From Bacteroidota bacterium (GTDB lineage: Bacteria > Bacteroidota > Bacteroidia > Flavobacteriales > Flavobacteriaceae), in contig JAEWKB010000155.1 in assembly GCA_023386255.1 (NCBI GenBank), forward strand, positions 1-16,245: a stretch of 16,245 nt of DNA, in the 5' to 3' direction. This document shows, piece by piece, positions 5,335-12,944 of the stretch. The stretch's first letter is position 1, and every line of letters starts with the position of its first letter. The notes beneath the pieces are model-generated. The model did not search any database. It had not been told where the DNA came from and saw only the letters and a program-made list of their open reading frames with translations. Made by a program: the position numbers and the translations under genes.

Positions 5335-6549
5335 ATGAGATTACACAGGAACTTAGTTTTTACGGTTATAGACTCGCTTGGGTTTATTTTTAATGATGGC
5401 GAGTATGCCGACAAGGTGGTGGCACGCGCCCTGAAGAAAGATAAACGCTGGGGCAGCGCCGACCGCAAGTTTGTAGCCGAAACCATATATGAAATTGTAC
5501 GCTGGAAGCGTCTGTACACCGAAATTGCAGAAGTTCGCGAACCTTTTGACCGTGATAACCTGTGGCGTATTTTTGCCGTGTGGGCCGTGCTAAGGGGCAT
5601 TAACCTTCCCGACTGGAAGTACTTTGAAGAAACACCGGTGCGCCGTATTAAAGGGAAATTTGACGAGCTGAGCAGGATACGTAAGTTTCGTGAGTCGATA
5701 CCCGACTGGATGGACGAAATAGGCGTGAAAGAGCTGGGCGAAAAGAAATGGGAACAGGAAATTGCCGCACAAAACGAGCAGGCGAAAGTGATACTTCGGG
5801 TAAATACGCTAAAAACTACACGCGAAAAACTACGGGCAATATTGATGGACCTGAACATTGATACCGAAGCGCCTAAAGAATATCCTGATGCCCTGATACT
5901 GAAGGAGCGTGCTAACGTATTCCTGACTGATGCTTTTAAAGAAGGATTGTTTGAGGTGCAGGACGCATCATCGCAGATGGTTGCACGATTTCTTGAGGTA
6001 GAGCCCGGCATGCGCGTGGTTGATACCTGTGCCGGTGCGGGTGGTAAAACGCTCCATATGGCCTCGCTTATGCAGAACAAGGGCCAGCTGATAGCTATGG
6101 ACCTGTATGAAAGCAAACTGAAACAACTGAAGCTTCGTGCCAAGCGTGATGGTGCATTCAACATTGAGTACCGCATTATAGACAGTACCAAGGTTATAAA
6201 AAAACTTCATGAAAAGGCCGACCGTGTGCTTATTGACGCGCCGTGTAGCGGGCTTGGCGTACTAAAGCGCAACCCCGACAGCAAGTGGAAACTACAGCCT
6301 GAATTTATAGATAACATCCGTAAAACACAGGCTGAGATTTTAGAGAGCTACTCAAAGATCGTTAAGCCGGGCGGTAAGCTGGTATATGCCACATGTTCTG
6401 TGTTACCCTCTGAAAATCAGGAACAGGTTAAGCATTTCTTAACCACTGATATAGGAAAAGAATTTACCTTTGTAAAAGAAAACAGGGTGTTGGCATCAGA
6501 GTCCGGCTTTGACGGATTTTACATGGCACTCCTTGAACGTAAAAAATAA
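5335..6549 (+). CDS. rsmB: RsmB/NOP family rRNA (cytosine-5) methyltransferase
   Basis: SAM-dependent RNA m5C methyltransferase of 404 residues; the best-known member, RsmB, methylates C967 of 16S rRNA. The N-terminal 130 residues are helical, consistent with the NusB-like RNA-binding part. The catalytic domain carries SAM motif I DTCAGAGGKTLHMA (230-243), motif IV DAPCSGLGVLKRNPDSKW with cysteine 303, and motif VI YATCSVLPSENQEQV with the nucleophilic cysteine 354. Both cysteines needed for m5C chemistry are present. The start at 5335 sits 20 nt after a TAnnTTTG element. Bacteroidetes homologs are usually labelled RsmB/NOP family without proof of target, so C967 specificity is an inference. 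The nuclease gene begins 4 nt after its stop. Confidence 0.85.
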   Translation: MRLHRNLVFTVIDSLGFIFNDGEYADKVVARALKKDKRWGSADRKFVAETIYEIVRWKRLYTEIAEVREPFDRDNLWRIFAVWAVLRGINLPDWKYFEETPVRRIKGKFDELSRIRKFRESIPDWMDEIGVKELGEKKWEQEIAAQNEQAKVILRVNTLKTTREKLRAILMDLNIDTEAPKEYPDALILKERANVFLTDAFKEGLFEVQDASSQMVARFLEVEPGMRVVDTCAGAGGKTLHMASLMQNKGQLIAMDLYESKLKQLKLRAKRDGAFNIEYRIIDSTKVIKKLHEKADRVLIDAPCSGLGVLKRNPDSKWKLQPEFIDNIRKTQAEILESYSKIVKPGGKLVYATCSVLPSENQEQVKHFLTTDIGKEFTFVKENRVLASESGFDGFYMALLERKK

Positions 6550-6553
6550 GCTA

Positions 6554-7702
6554 ATGAAAAGAATTTTACTTATAACCACCCTGTTGCTGGGAGCAATTGG
6601 GTATGCACAGGCGCCTGCCAATTATTACAATACCGCTACAGGTACCGGCTATACCCTAAAAACGCAACTGAAGAATATTGTAACCAATGGCCATAACCCA
6701 CAAAGCTACGGCGCAGGCTTGTGGAGCCTGTATAATACATCATTGCGGGATAATTTCTATGAAAATGATGGTACCATACTGGATATGTATTCTGAAAATC
6801 CGGCCGGGGCCGACCCTTATACTTTTACCCCTGTTACAGAACAGTGCGGTAACTACAATGCGGAGGGCGACTGCTTTAACAAAGAGCACCTTGTACCTCA
6901 GGCTTATTTTGGCGATAATGCAATGCCAATGTACAGCGATGCGCACCACGTTGTCCCGTCTGACGGTAAAGTTAACGGCTGGAGAAACAATTTGCCTTTT
7001 GGCGTTGTGGGTGGCACTGCTGCAAATTATTGCAATGCAGGCGCTACTAATATACCCTGCCATTCGCTTAACAATTCTAAAATAGGTAACAATGCTAATT
7101 CGGGCTATGCAGCGGGTTTTAGCGGGAAAGTATTTGAACCTATAGATGAGTTTAAAGGTGACATTGCCCGCGCGTTATTCTATTTCAGTACACGCTACCA
7201 GGATGATATGGATGATTTTTATACTGCTGCTGCCAGCTCGGTTGAAATGAAAGCTATGTTTGACGGCACCACCAACAAAGTTTTCAGTCAGACGTTCCTG
7301 AACATACTACTAACCTGGCATATACAGGATCCTGTAAGTGCAAAAGAAATTGCGTTTAATAACTCTATATACAACTTCCAGGGTAACCGCAACCCATTTA
7401 TTGATCACCCTGAATATGTAGCACTAATTTGGGGAGCACCACTGGATACAAATGGCTTTGTAGTTTTTGACAGTGTGAACATATACCCTAACCCGGCGTA
7501 CAACAATCAGGTAAATATTTACAGTGAAATTCAGCTTGATGAGATACAGCTTATAAACATTAACGGGCAGATAGTACAGCAGATTAATAACCCTGTACTT
7601 ACTGATAACACCATAACATTAAGCAATCTGCCACAGGGTTTCTACATCCTGAAGCTGGCATCGCAAAATGCTTCTGTTACCAAAAAAGTTATAGTTAACT
7701 AA
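6554..7702 (+). CDS. Secreted endonuclease I with T9SS C-terminal sorting domain, copy 1
   Basis: Extracellular non-specific nuclease of 382 residues. The ATG at 6554 gives the signal peptide MKRILLITTLLLGAIGYAQA; an upstream in-frame ATG at 6509 lies inside rsmB and would spoil it. Residues 30-295 form an endonuclease I (PF04231-type, His-Me finger) domain. The signature is NKEHLVPQ with the expected catalytic His112, then SDAHHVVPSDGKVNGWRNN (128-146), and a likely disulfide between C98 and C107. Residues 308-382 are a type A T9SS sorting domain: NIYPNP at the start, NGQIVQQI, LPQGFYILKL and the KKVIVN end. It probably degrades DNA outside the cell for nutrients or against extracellular DNA. 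It starts 4 nt after rsmB, so may be co-transcribed, and has a tandem paralog downstream. Confidence 0.9.
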   Translation: MKRILLITTLLLGAIGYAQAPANYYNTATGTGYTLKTQLKNIVTNGHNPQSYGAGLWSLYNTSLRDNFYENDGTILDMYSENPAGADPYTFTPVTEQCGNYNAEGDCFNKEHLVPQAYFGDNAMPMYSDAHHVVPSDGKVNGWRNNLPFGVVGGTAANYCNAGATNIPCHSLNNSKIGNNANSGYAAGFSGKVFEPIDEFKGDIARALFYFSTRYQDDMDDFYTAAASSVEMKAMFDGTTNKVFSQTFLNILLTWHIQDPVSAKEIAFNNSIYNFQGNRNPFIDHPEYVALIWGAPLDTNGFVVFDSVNIYPNPAYNNQVNIYSEIQLDEIQLININGQIVQQINNPVLTDNTITLSNLPQGFYILKLASQNASVTKKVIVN

Positions 7703-7726
7703 GGTTATTATCCCTTAAAAAATTTT

Positions 7727-7752
7727 AAAGCCTGTATGAACAGGCTTTTTTT
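7727..7752 (+). terminator. Intrinsic terminator after first endonuclease gene
   Basis: A 9-bp perfect stem AAAGCCTGT/ACAGGCTTT with loop ATGA is followed by a run of T. It separates the two nuclease genes into different transcription units. Confidence 0.85.
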
Positions 7753-7763
7753 ATTGTTAAATT

Positions 7764-7796
7764 TTTGTTAACAACGCTTAAATTTTGTTACATTTA
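7764..7796 (+). promoter_or_regulatory. Candidate promoter of second endonuclease gene
   Basis: TTTG at 7764-7767, a 21-nt spacer, then TACATTTA at 7789-7796, which misses the last G of TAnnTTTG. It ends 19 nt before the start codon and directly follows a terminator, as expected for a separate promoter. Confidence 0.4.
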
Positions 7797-7815
7797 CCCG
7801 CTTAATTAATTTATA

Positions 7816-8901
7816 ATGAAAAAATATCACTTGCTTATTGCTGCAGTTCTTACTTCTGCAATAGGTGTAGCACAAATACCCGCAGGCTATTATAACAATG
7901 CTACAGGAACCGGCTATACGCTAAAAACACAACTCTACAATATTATAAAAGGGCACACCACTAAAAGCTATGATGCCCTTTATACCTGCTATCAAACATC
8001 AGACAGGGATTATTTTTATGAGAATGACGGTACTATTCTGGACATATATTCTGAAAAGCCCGCCGGTACAGATGCTTATACTTATTCGGCAACATCGGCA
8101 GGCGACAGGTGCGGCAACTATGCCAACGAGGGCGATTGCTACAACCGTGAGCATATAATGCCGCAAAGCGTTTTTAATGAAGCTTCGCCTATGGTATCTG
8201 ATGCGCACCACGTGCTCCCTACCGATGGTAAAGTTAACGGCATGCGCAACAACTACGCCTTTGGCAAAGTAGGTACTGCCACCTGGACGTCGACCAACGG
8301 TTCTAAAAGGGGCAACAACCTTAACTCCGGTTATTCAGCAGGTTATTCAGGCGTTGTGTTTGAACCTATAGACGAGTTTAAGGGCGATGTGGCCCGCTGC
8401 CTGCTTTACTTTGCTACAAGATATGAAAACCAGATAGCCAACTGGAACCATGCCATGCTAAACGGCACCAGTAACAAAGTTTTCAGCACATGGTTCCTTA
8501 ATGTATTGCTTACATGGCACGCACAGGACCCGGTAAGCGCTAAGGAAATTGCGCGCAACAATGCGGTGTACACTTTTCAGGGTAACCGCAACCCTTATAT
8601 AGACCATCCTGAATATGTCGGTATGATTTGGGGCGCCGTTATGGGTGTTGAAGATATAGAAGCTTTAAACACTATTTCGGTATATCCTAATCCTGCTGTA
8701 GGCCAAACAATCAACATTTATAGTGAAGCTGAAATTGACGCCATTGAGCTTATCAGCATAAACGGGCAGGTGGTACAGCAAATTAAAAAACCGGTTTTTA
8801 ACAGTAATACCTACACGCTTCAAAACCTGTCGCAGGGCTTTTACCTGCTAAGGCTGGAGTCGGCTCACGGCGCTGTTACCAAAAAAGTTATCGTAAATTA
8901 A
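7816..8901 (+). CDS. Secreted endonuclease I with T9SS C-terminal sorting domain, copy 2
   Basis: Nuclease of 361 residues, paralogous to the preceding gene over its whole length. The signal peptide is MKKYHLLIAAVLTSAIGVAQ. The endonuclease I domain (about 25-280) has NREHIMPQ with His113 as the expected catalytic residue, SDAHHVLPTDGKVNGMRNN, and the conserved pair C99/C108. The sorting domain starts at SVYPNP and ends with GFYLLRL and KKVIVN, so export by T9SS and surface attachment or release is expected. It is about 20 residues shorter than copy 1, having lost among other parts the insert with the extra cysteine pair (NYCNAGATNIPCHS). It has its own terminator and candidate promoter, so the copies may be expressed under different conditions. 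Confidence 0.9.
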   Translation: MKKYHLLIAAVLTSAIGVAQIPAGYYNNATGTGYTLKTQLYNIIKGHTTKSYDALYTCYQTSDRDYFYENDGTILDIYSEKPAGTDAYTYSATSAGDRCGNYANEGDCYNREHIMPQSVFNEASPMVSDAHHVLPTDGKVNGMRNNYAFGKVGTATWTSTNGSKRGNNLNSGYSAGYSGVVFEPIDEFKGDVARCLLYFATRYENQIANWNHAMLNGTSNKVFSTWFLNVLLTWHAQDPVSAKEIARNNAVYTFQGNRNPYIDHPEYVGMIWGAVMGVEDIEALNTISVYPNPAVGQTINIYSEAEIDAIELISINGQVVQQIKKPVFNSNTYTLQNLSQGFYLLRLESAHGAVTKKVIVN

Positions 8902-8905
8902 TATT

Positions 8906-8928
8906 AGCCTCCTTCGGGAGGTTTTTTG
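8906..8928 (+). terminator. Intrinsic terminator after second endonuclease gene
   Basis: CCTCC-TTCG-GGAGG with a stable UUCG tetraloop followed by six T, a few bases after the stop codon. Confidence 0.9.
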
Positions 8929-8943
8929 TTGGAAACAATTCTA

Positions 8944-8951
8944 TACATTTG
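8944..8951 (+). promoter_or_regulatory. Bacteroidetes -7 element upstream of 8971 gene
   Basis: TACATTTG is an exact TAnnTTTG, ending 20 nt before the ATG at 8971 and just after a terminator. A TTTG lies at 8925-8928 but only 15 nt upstream, shorter than the usual spacing. Confidence 0.5.
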
Positions 8952-8970
8952 GTGTACTAACATATCAATT

Positions 8971-9693
8971 ATGAAACTGTTGTGGCTGTTGCTGCTGCTT
9001 CCCTTGCTTTCATCTGCACAAACCGAAGTGCGTGACAGTGTCACCTATCTTACCTTTAAAGTAAATCATCCTCAAAACATTTCTGAAAAAGACTTTGATG
9101 AAGTTGATTTTTCAAAAGAACAACCGGAATCTGAATTCATATTACATGGTGATATTCCTTTAACGTACAGGTTTAAACTACAAAATGATACTATAGCTAT
9201 ATTATACAAGATAGTCGATCATAAATCTGTACATACTGAAGCTATGGGTTATCAGTCCTATTTTTTATATCGCGATGATGACGGGTATTTGCATTCAAAT
9301 TTTAAAATAACGGATTTTGATAAGGATGGTGATGAAGACCTGTTATGCTGGATATATAGCAATATGAATGGAAACGTTTGGACCATAATCTGGCTTAATG
9401 ACCAAAAGACACAAAAACTTGTAAAGTTATATAATACTGCTGATGATACTGAAATTTGGGACAGGCCTGAATATGATCCTGCAAAACAAATTATAAATAC
9501 AACTCTTGATGCAGGTGTATATGGTATTTCTAATGAGGCAACCTATAAGCTTGAAGGCTTAACAGCTATTCCGCTAAGGAAATATGAGGAAAACAGGAGC
9601 CAGGTTATACATATCATACAGAATGAGTATGTGGGGAAAAGAGGTAAATGGAAACTCCGGAAAAGCCAAAAAATAATTTATGATGAAAACTAG
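8971..9693 (+). CDS. Secreted protein of unknown function with an EF-hand-like calcium loop
   Basis: Exported protein of 240 residues. I chose the ATG at 8971 because it gives a very leucine-rich signal peptide (MKLLWLLLLLPLLSSAQ). The upstream TTG at 8926 overlaps the terminator and promoter. The mature protein is acidic and has one clear feature: TDFDKDGDEDLLC around residues 114-126, a DxDxDG loop like those of FG-GAP/VCBS or EF-hand calcium sites. No transmembrane segment or sorting domain is seen, so it is likely periplasmic. The last codons overlap the Crp/Fnr-type gene, suggesting one transcript. I do not recognise the family. Confidence 0.6.
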   Translation: MKLLWLLLLLPLLSSAQTEVRDSVTYLTFKVNHPQNISEKDFDEVDFSKEQPESEFILHGDIPLTYRFKLQNDTIAILYKIVDHKSVHTEAMGYQSYFLYRDDDGYLHSNFKITDFDKDGDEDLLCWIYSNMNGNVWTIIWLNDQKTQKLVKLYNTADDTEIWDRPEYDPAKQIINTTLDAGVYGISNEATYKLEGLTAIPLRKYEENRSQVIHIIQNEYVGKRGKWKLRKSQKIIYDEN

Positions 9694-10255
9694 CTTCTTC
9701 GATACCATCTCACCTTTTGTAAAGCTCAGCCCCGAAAGCCGCAGCACTTTACTTTCGAACATGCGTAAGGAAGAGCTGCCCAAGGGCCATGTACTGGTGC
9801 ATGTGGGCGGCATTTGCAGCAGCGTGTATTATATTGAGAAAGGCCTCACCAAAAGATTTTACATAAAAGACGGTAAGGAAGTAATTGAAGAGTTCCGCTC
9901 CGAAAATTCATTTGCCTGCTCCATGAACGGGTACATTACTAAGAAAGCTGACGGCAGGCAGATTGAACTTTTAGAAAATTCTGTAATATGGTCGCTGCCT
10001 TATGTAAAACTTGAGGAACTGTATGATAAGTACCATGATATTGAGAGGCTTGGACGCTACCTTATAACACAGGAACTGGTAGAAATGCACCGGCGCATAC
10101 AGGACCTTCAGTTTATTACCGCACAGGAACGGTACGAAAATTTTGTACAGAACCACCCCACCCTCATGCAGCGCGTGCCCCTGGGCATGATATCGTCTTA
10201 CCTAGGCATTACGCAGGAAACGCTGAGCCGTATTCGTGCCAAAGTAGCTTTTTGA
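9680..10255 (+). CDS. Crp/Fnr family transcriptional regulator
   Basis: Regulator of 190-191 residues with an N-terminal cyclic-nucleotide-binding-type beta-roll (about 10-115), a long dimerisation helix (about 118-150) and a C-terminal winged helix-turn-helix (166-188). Within the HTH, GITQETLSRIRAKV has E180, S183 and R184 in the ExxSR pattern that FNR uses to read TTGAT, rather than the RExxxR pattern of CRP. It lacks the cysteine cluster of oxygen-sensing FNR, and no arginine-serine phosphate cassette for cAMP is obvious, so the signal is unknown. Two adjacent ATGs (9680 and 9683) are equally plausible, overlapping the upstream gene by 11-14 nt. An FNR-type palindrome lies over its own stop codon, upstream of the thioesterase gene. 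Confidence 0.85.
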   Translation: MMKTSFFDTISPFVKLSPESRSTLLSNMRKEELPKGHVLVHVGGICSSVYYIEKGLTKRFYIKDGKEVIEEFRSENSFACSMNGYITKKADGRQIELLENSVIWSLPYVKLEELYDKYHDIERLGRYLITQELVEMHRRIQDLQFITAQERYENFVQNHPTLMQRVPLGMISSYLGITQETLSRIRAKVAF

Positions 10256-10266
10256 TTTTAATCAAA
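10251..10266. promoter_or_regulatory. Perfect FNR-type palindrome, candidate operator
   Basis: TTTGATTTTAATCAAA contains TTGAT-N4-ATCAA exactly, the FNR consensus. It overlaps the stop of the Crp/Fnr-type gene and lies about 50 nt before the thioesterase start. The neighbouring regulator has the residues expected to bind this half-site. Confidence 0.5.
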
Positions 10267-10315
10267 GGATAAGGTTTGGGTTAGTTTCAACTTTGGGTTA
10301 TAAATTTTATAATCT

Positions 10316-10780
10316 ATGGAACTCAAAACCTTTTACAAAGTACGCTTTACCGACTGTGATCCGTTCAAGCACCTTAACAACTCCGCCTACATCGATTACA
10401 TGCTCAACGCCCGCGAAGACCACCTGGCGCAGTTCCACAACCTGAAAATGCCGGAGCTATACGCCAAAGGCCTCGGCTGGATGGTAAGCCACCACGAAAT
10501 TGTTTACCTGAAGCCGGCTATATATGATGAGACAGTGTGCATACAATCGGCTCTTATAAAAGCTAAGGCTGATACCCTGCTGGTGGAAGCCATAATGTAT
10601 AACGAGCAGCAAACACATATTAAATCCATACTGCACACTACCTTTACCCACGTGAACCTTGCCACAGGCAAACGCGATAATCATCCCGACTGGTTTATGC
10701 AGCTGGCGCTGGGTTTTGAAGATAAAGCACTGCAGGAGCATGCCACGGTTAAAGACCGACTGGCTGTGCTGCTGAAATAA
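10316..10780 (+). CDS. Acyl-CoA thioesterase, 4HBT hotdog fold
   Basis: Cytoplasmic hotdog-fold protein of 154 residues, the usual length of a 4-hydroxybenzoyl-CoA-type thioesterase. The active-site signature is near the N-terminus: RFTDCDPFKHLNNSAYIDY, with Asp15 and His19 followed by the NN-xxY pattern. The later strand region (TDTLLVEAIMYNEQQ-like, TFTHVNLATGKR) matches the hotdog sheet. It would hydrolyse an acyl-CoA thioester, but the sequence does not give chain length or substrate. The gene follows the Crp/Fnr-type regulator with a candidate operator between them, so control by that regulator is a reasonable inference. Confidence 0.8.
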   Translation: MELKTFYKVRFTDCDPFKHLNNSAYIDYMLNAREDHLAQFHNLKMPELYAKGLGWMVSHHEIVYLKPAIYDETVCIQSALIKAKADTLLVEAIMYNEQQTHIKSILHTTFTHVNLATGKRDNHPDWFMQLALGFEDKALQEHATVKDRLAVLLK

Positions 10781-10791
10781 TTATATCATTT

Positions 10792-10830
10792 GCTGCGTTT
10801 TTGTATGTTTGTAGCGATTACAAACGCAGC
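10792..10830. promoter_or_regulatory. Inverted repeat flanking the promoter of the 10834 gene
   Basis: GCTGCGTTT (10792-10800) and AAACGCAGC (10822-10830) are perfect 9-bp complements. With a 2-nt bulge the match extends inward through TGTA/TACA. The space between holds the -7 element, so this looks like an operator or looped DNA structure. Confidence 0.4.
10804..10811 (+). promoter_or_regulatory. Bacteroidetes -7 element of the 10834 gene
   Basis: TATGTTTG is an exact TAnnTTTG, ending 22 nt before the ATG at 10834. It excludes the upstream TTG at 10801 as the start. Confidence 0.5.
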
Positions 10831-10833
10831 CAA

Positions 10834-11358
10834 ATGACACTTCGATCAATTAAAGAAATTGATATTCTTGAAGAAGCTTATATAGTTTCCGGGGGAACCA
10901 CTCTGGGACTAAGCTATTCATATCTGAAAGCACGCATTGATTACGGCTTCAGGGATTTGGAAACATGCTCCCGTTTCTTATTCTTAAGTTATTATTCACG
11001 GATTGAACCTGAATTTCTTACGGGGTTGCAGGCTCAGGACTTTGAGGCTGATGTTGAAGCTTTAGGAGGCTATGCCCAACTACACCCTGAACTACAGTTT
11101 TTCCTGCTGTTCCAACATTTTAAGGGCCTTCAGGCAAGTAAATTTAATGCTGATGAAACAACAATTATGACTGAAACCATGCGGCAGAATTATGGTGACG
11201 AAGGTATGTTACTGGCAGCTAATGCCGAATATCTATTCGGGGTAAACAATACTTTGGCGGCAGGTTATAAAAATAAGCTGGAAAGGGAAATTCATGCCCG
11301 TTACAATGGTCGTGGTGTATACGGCAGCTATATGATACAACATTTAATAAGTAGGTAA
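10834..11358 (+). CDS. Cytoplasmic protein of unknown function
   Basis: Protein of 174 residues with no signal peptide or membrane segment. The ATG at 10834 follows a -7 promoter element at a suitable distance. The sequence looks mostly alpha-helical, with aromatic-rich helices (SRFLFLSYYSRIEPEFL, LQFFLLFQHFKGLQ) and the end SYMIQHLISR. It has no cysteine cluster, nucleotide-binding loop or HTH that I can see. It is monocistronic by spacing: the next gene starts about 100 nt later with its own promoter. I do not recognise the family. The unusual inverted repeat around its promoter suggests regulated expression. Confidence 0.55.
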   Translation: MTLRSIKEIDILEEAYIVSGGTTLGLSYSYLKARIDYGFRDLETCSRFLFLSYYSRIEPEFLTGLQAQDFEADVEALGGYAQLHPELQFFLLFQHFKGLQASKFNADETTIMTETMRQNYGDEGMLLAANAEYLFGVNNTLAAGYKNKLEREIHARYNGRGVYGSYMIQHLISR

Positions 11359-11413
11359 GCTGACATTACACAAAATCCGCTCACCTAAAACGTTATAGTA
11401 GTATCATTTTGCA

Positions 11414-11421
11414 TAACTTTG
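11414..11421 (+). promoter_or_regulatory. Bacteroidetes -7 element of sdaA
   Basis: TAACTTTG is an exact TAnnTTTG, ending 35 nt before the ATG at 11457. Confidence 0.45.
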
Positions 11422-11456
11422 CAGGCTGGAAATAAACTTACATTTCTGTAATTGCT

Positions 11457-12881
11457 ATGACTGAATGTATCTCTGTTTTTGATATGCTTAAAATTGGCGT
11501 TGGGCCTTCAAGTTCACACACTTTGGGACCGTGGCGCGGTGCCGAACGTTTCCTAAACGAGCTGCGAGCCGAGGGCATATTCGAAAAAGTTATCCGTGTA
11601 CAGGTAGACCTGTATGGTTCGCTATCGCTTACGGGTAAAGGCCACGCTACCGACCTGGCCGTAATGCTGGGCCTTAGCGGCGCCGACCCGGAGTATGTTC
11701 CTATTGAAGACATAGCAAATATCATAGACGACATCAACCTGAATAAGCAGCTATTCTTGGGAGGTATTAAAGTAATACCTTTTACTATCGCTACAGATAT
11801 TGTTTTCAACAAGAATTTCCTGCCGTTCCACGCTAACGGATTTACGTTCACGGCATCTACACCCGATGCTGATTTCAGCTCAACCTTTTACTCCATTGGC
11901 GGTGGTTTTGTGGTAAAGGAAGAACGTATTGCAGCAAAAGAAAAAGAGGAGATTAAGAGCGTATTCCCCTTCCCTATTGATAAGGCCGATGAGCTTTTGG
12001 GCTATACCATTGCCCAGAATAAAAGGATATCGGAAATTGTGTATGAGAACGAAAAATCCATACGCACCGAAGACCAGATACACCACGAGCTGATGCGCGT
12101 GTGGAACACCATGCTGGAATGTATGTACATAGGCTGCCATACCGAAGGCACACTACCGGGCGGGCTGAATGTGCGCCGCCGGGCATTCGATATGCACAAA
12201 GGCCTTATTGGTGACGCGCAGTACGGCAATCCACAGGAATGGCTGCAAACCATCCGTAAGACAGAAGTAAAGTTCCGCCAGATATTAAAATGGGTTAGCT
12301 GCTTTGCCCTTGCCGTAAACGAGGTTAACGCTGCACTGGGCCGTGTAGTTACCGCGCCTACCAATGGCAGCGCCGGTGTTATCCCCGCTGTATTAATGTA
12401 CTACATGGTAATAGAAAACCATGATGCTGACGAGAGGCATATTAAACAGTTCCTGATGGTAGCAGGCGAAATAGGAAGCATCTTTAAGAAGGGAGCTACT
12501 ATATCGGCAGCTATGGGCGGATGCCAGGCCGAGATTGGCGTATCATCAGCCATGGCTGCGGCAGCGCTGTGCGAGGTTATGGGCGGCACGCCGGAGCAAT
12601 GCCTTATGGCCGCAGAAATTGCCATGGAACACCACCTGGGCATGACGTGCGACCCTATAGGCGGGCTGGTACAGGTACCGTGCATTGAGCGTAACACCAT
12701 GGGTGCCATAAAAGCCATTAACGCCGCAGAGCTTGCCCTTGAGACGGACCCTAAAAATGCAAAAGTACCTTTAGATAAAGTGGTTAACACCATGTGGCAG
12801 ACGGCACAGGATATGAACAACAAGTACAAAGAAACATCTGAAGGCGGGCTTGCCGTTACGGTAAATAATTCGGATTGCTAG
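11457..12881 (+). CDS. sdaA: L-serine ammonia-lyase (iron-sulfur L-serine dehydratase), single chain
   Basis: Converts L-serine to pyruvate and ammonia using an oxygen-sensitive [4Fe-4S] cluster. The 474-residue chain joins the beta domain (N-terminal GPSSSHTLGP, 16-25) and the alpha domain (from about 200), as in the type 2 enzymes. Three cluster cysteines are visible: C356 in GGCQAEIG, C398 in MTCDPIGG and C409 in QVPCIERN. Their spacing of 42 and 11 is the same as C343/C385/C396 of the Legionella enzyme as I recall it. The protein ends in a cysteine (NNSDC, C474), matching the Legionella structure, where the C-terminal cysteine occupies the fourth cluster site. The loop NGSAGVIPAVL (303-313) is also conserved. 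The gene stands alone with its own -7 element. Confidence 0.93.
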   Translation: MTECISVFDMLKIGVGPSSSHTLGPWRGAERFLNELRAEGIFEKVIRVQVDLYGSLSLTGKGHATDLAVMLGLSGADPEYVPIEDIANIIDDINLNKQLFLGGIKVIPFTIATDIVFNKNFLPFHANGFTFTASTPDADFSSTFYSIGGGFVVKEERIAAKEKEEIKSVFPFPIDKADELLGYTIAQNKRISEIVYENEKSIRTEDQIHHELMRVWNTMLECMYIGCHTEGTLPGGLNVRRRAFDMHKGLIGDAQYGNPQEWLQTIRKTEVKFRQILKWVSCFALAVNEVNAALGRVVTAPTNGSAGVIPAVLMYYMVIENHDADERHIKQFLMVAGEIGSIFKKGATISAAMGGCQAEIGVSSAMAAAALCEVMGGTPEQCLMAAEIAMEHHLGMTCDPIGGLVQVPCIERNTMGAIKAINAAELALETDPKNAKVPLDKVVNTMWQTAQDMNNKYKETSEGGLAVTVNNSDC

Positions 12882-12904
12882 GCCCCCTAGCCCCCGAAGG
12901 GGGA
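12882..12904. repeat. G/C-rich REP-like palindrome after sdaA
   Basis: Directly after the stop codon comes a C-rich run, then CCCCCGAAGGGGG, a perfect 5-bp hairpin with a GAA loop. There is no T-tract. Elements of this look are common between genes in Flavobacteriaceae, from memory. A degenerate inverted copy lies at 12947-12985. Confidence 0.6.
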
Positions 12905-12944
12905 AACTCTCAATAGCGTAATAAGTAGTTTGTGTATCTACACG

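Noticed and set aside
8926..8970. Upstream TTG start for the secreted protein at 8971
   Set aside because: It would overlap the terminator T-run and the -7 element and would bury the signal peptide.
10845..10866. Inverted words ATCAATT and AATTGAT near the start of the 10834 gene, considered as a second FNR-type site
   Set aside because: The half-sites point the wrong way (ATCAA before TTGAT) with the wrong spacing, and they lie within coding sequence.
12891..12903. CCCCCGAAGGGGG as intrinsic terminator of sdaA
   Set aside because: No T-tract follows the stem, and its sequence fits a dispersed palindromic repeat better; some attenuation is possible.
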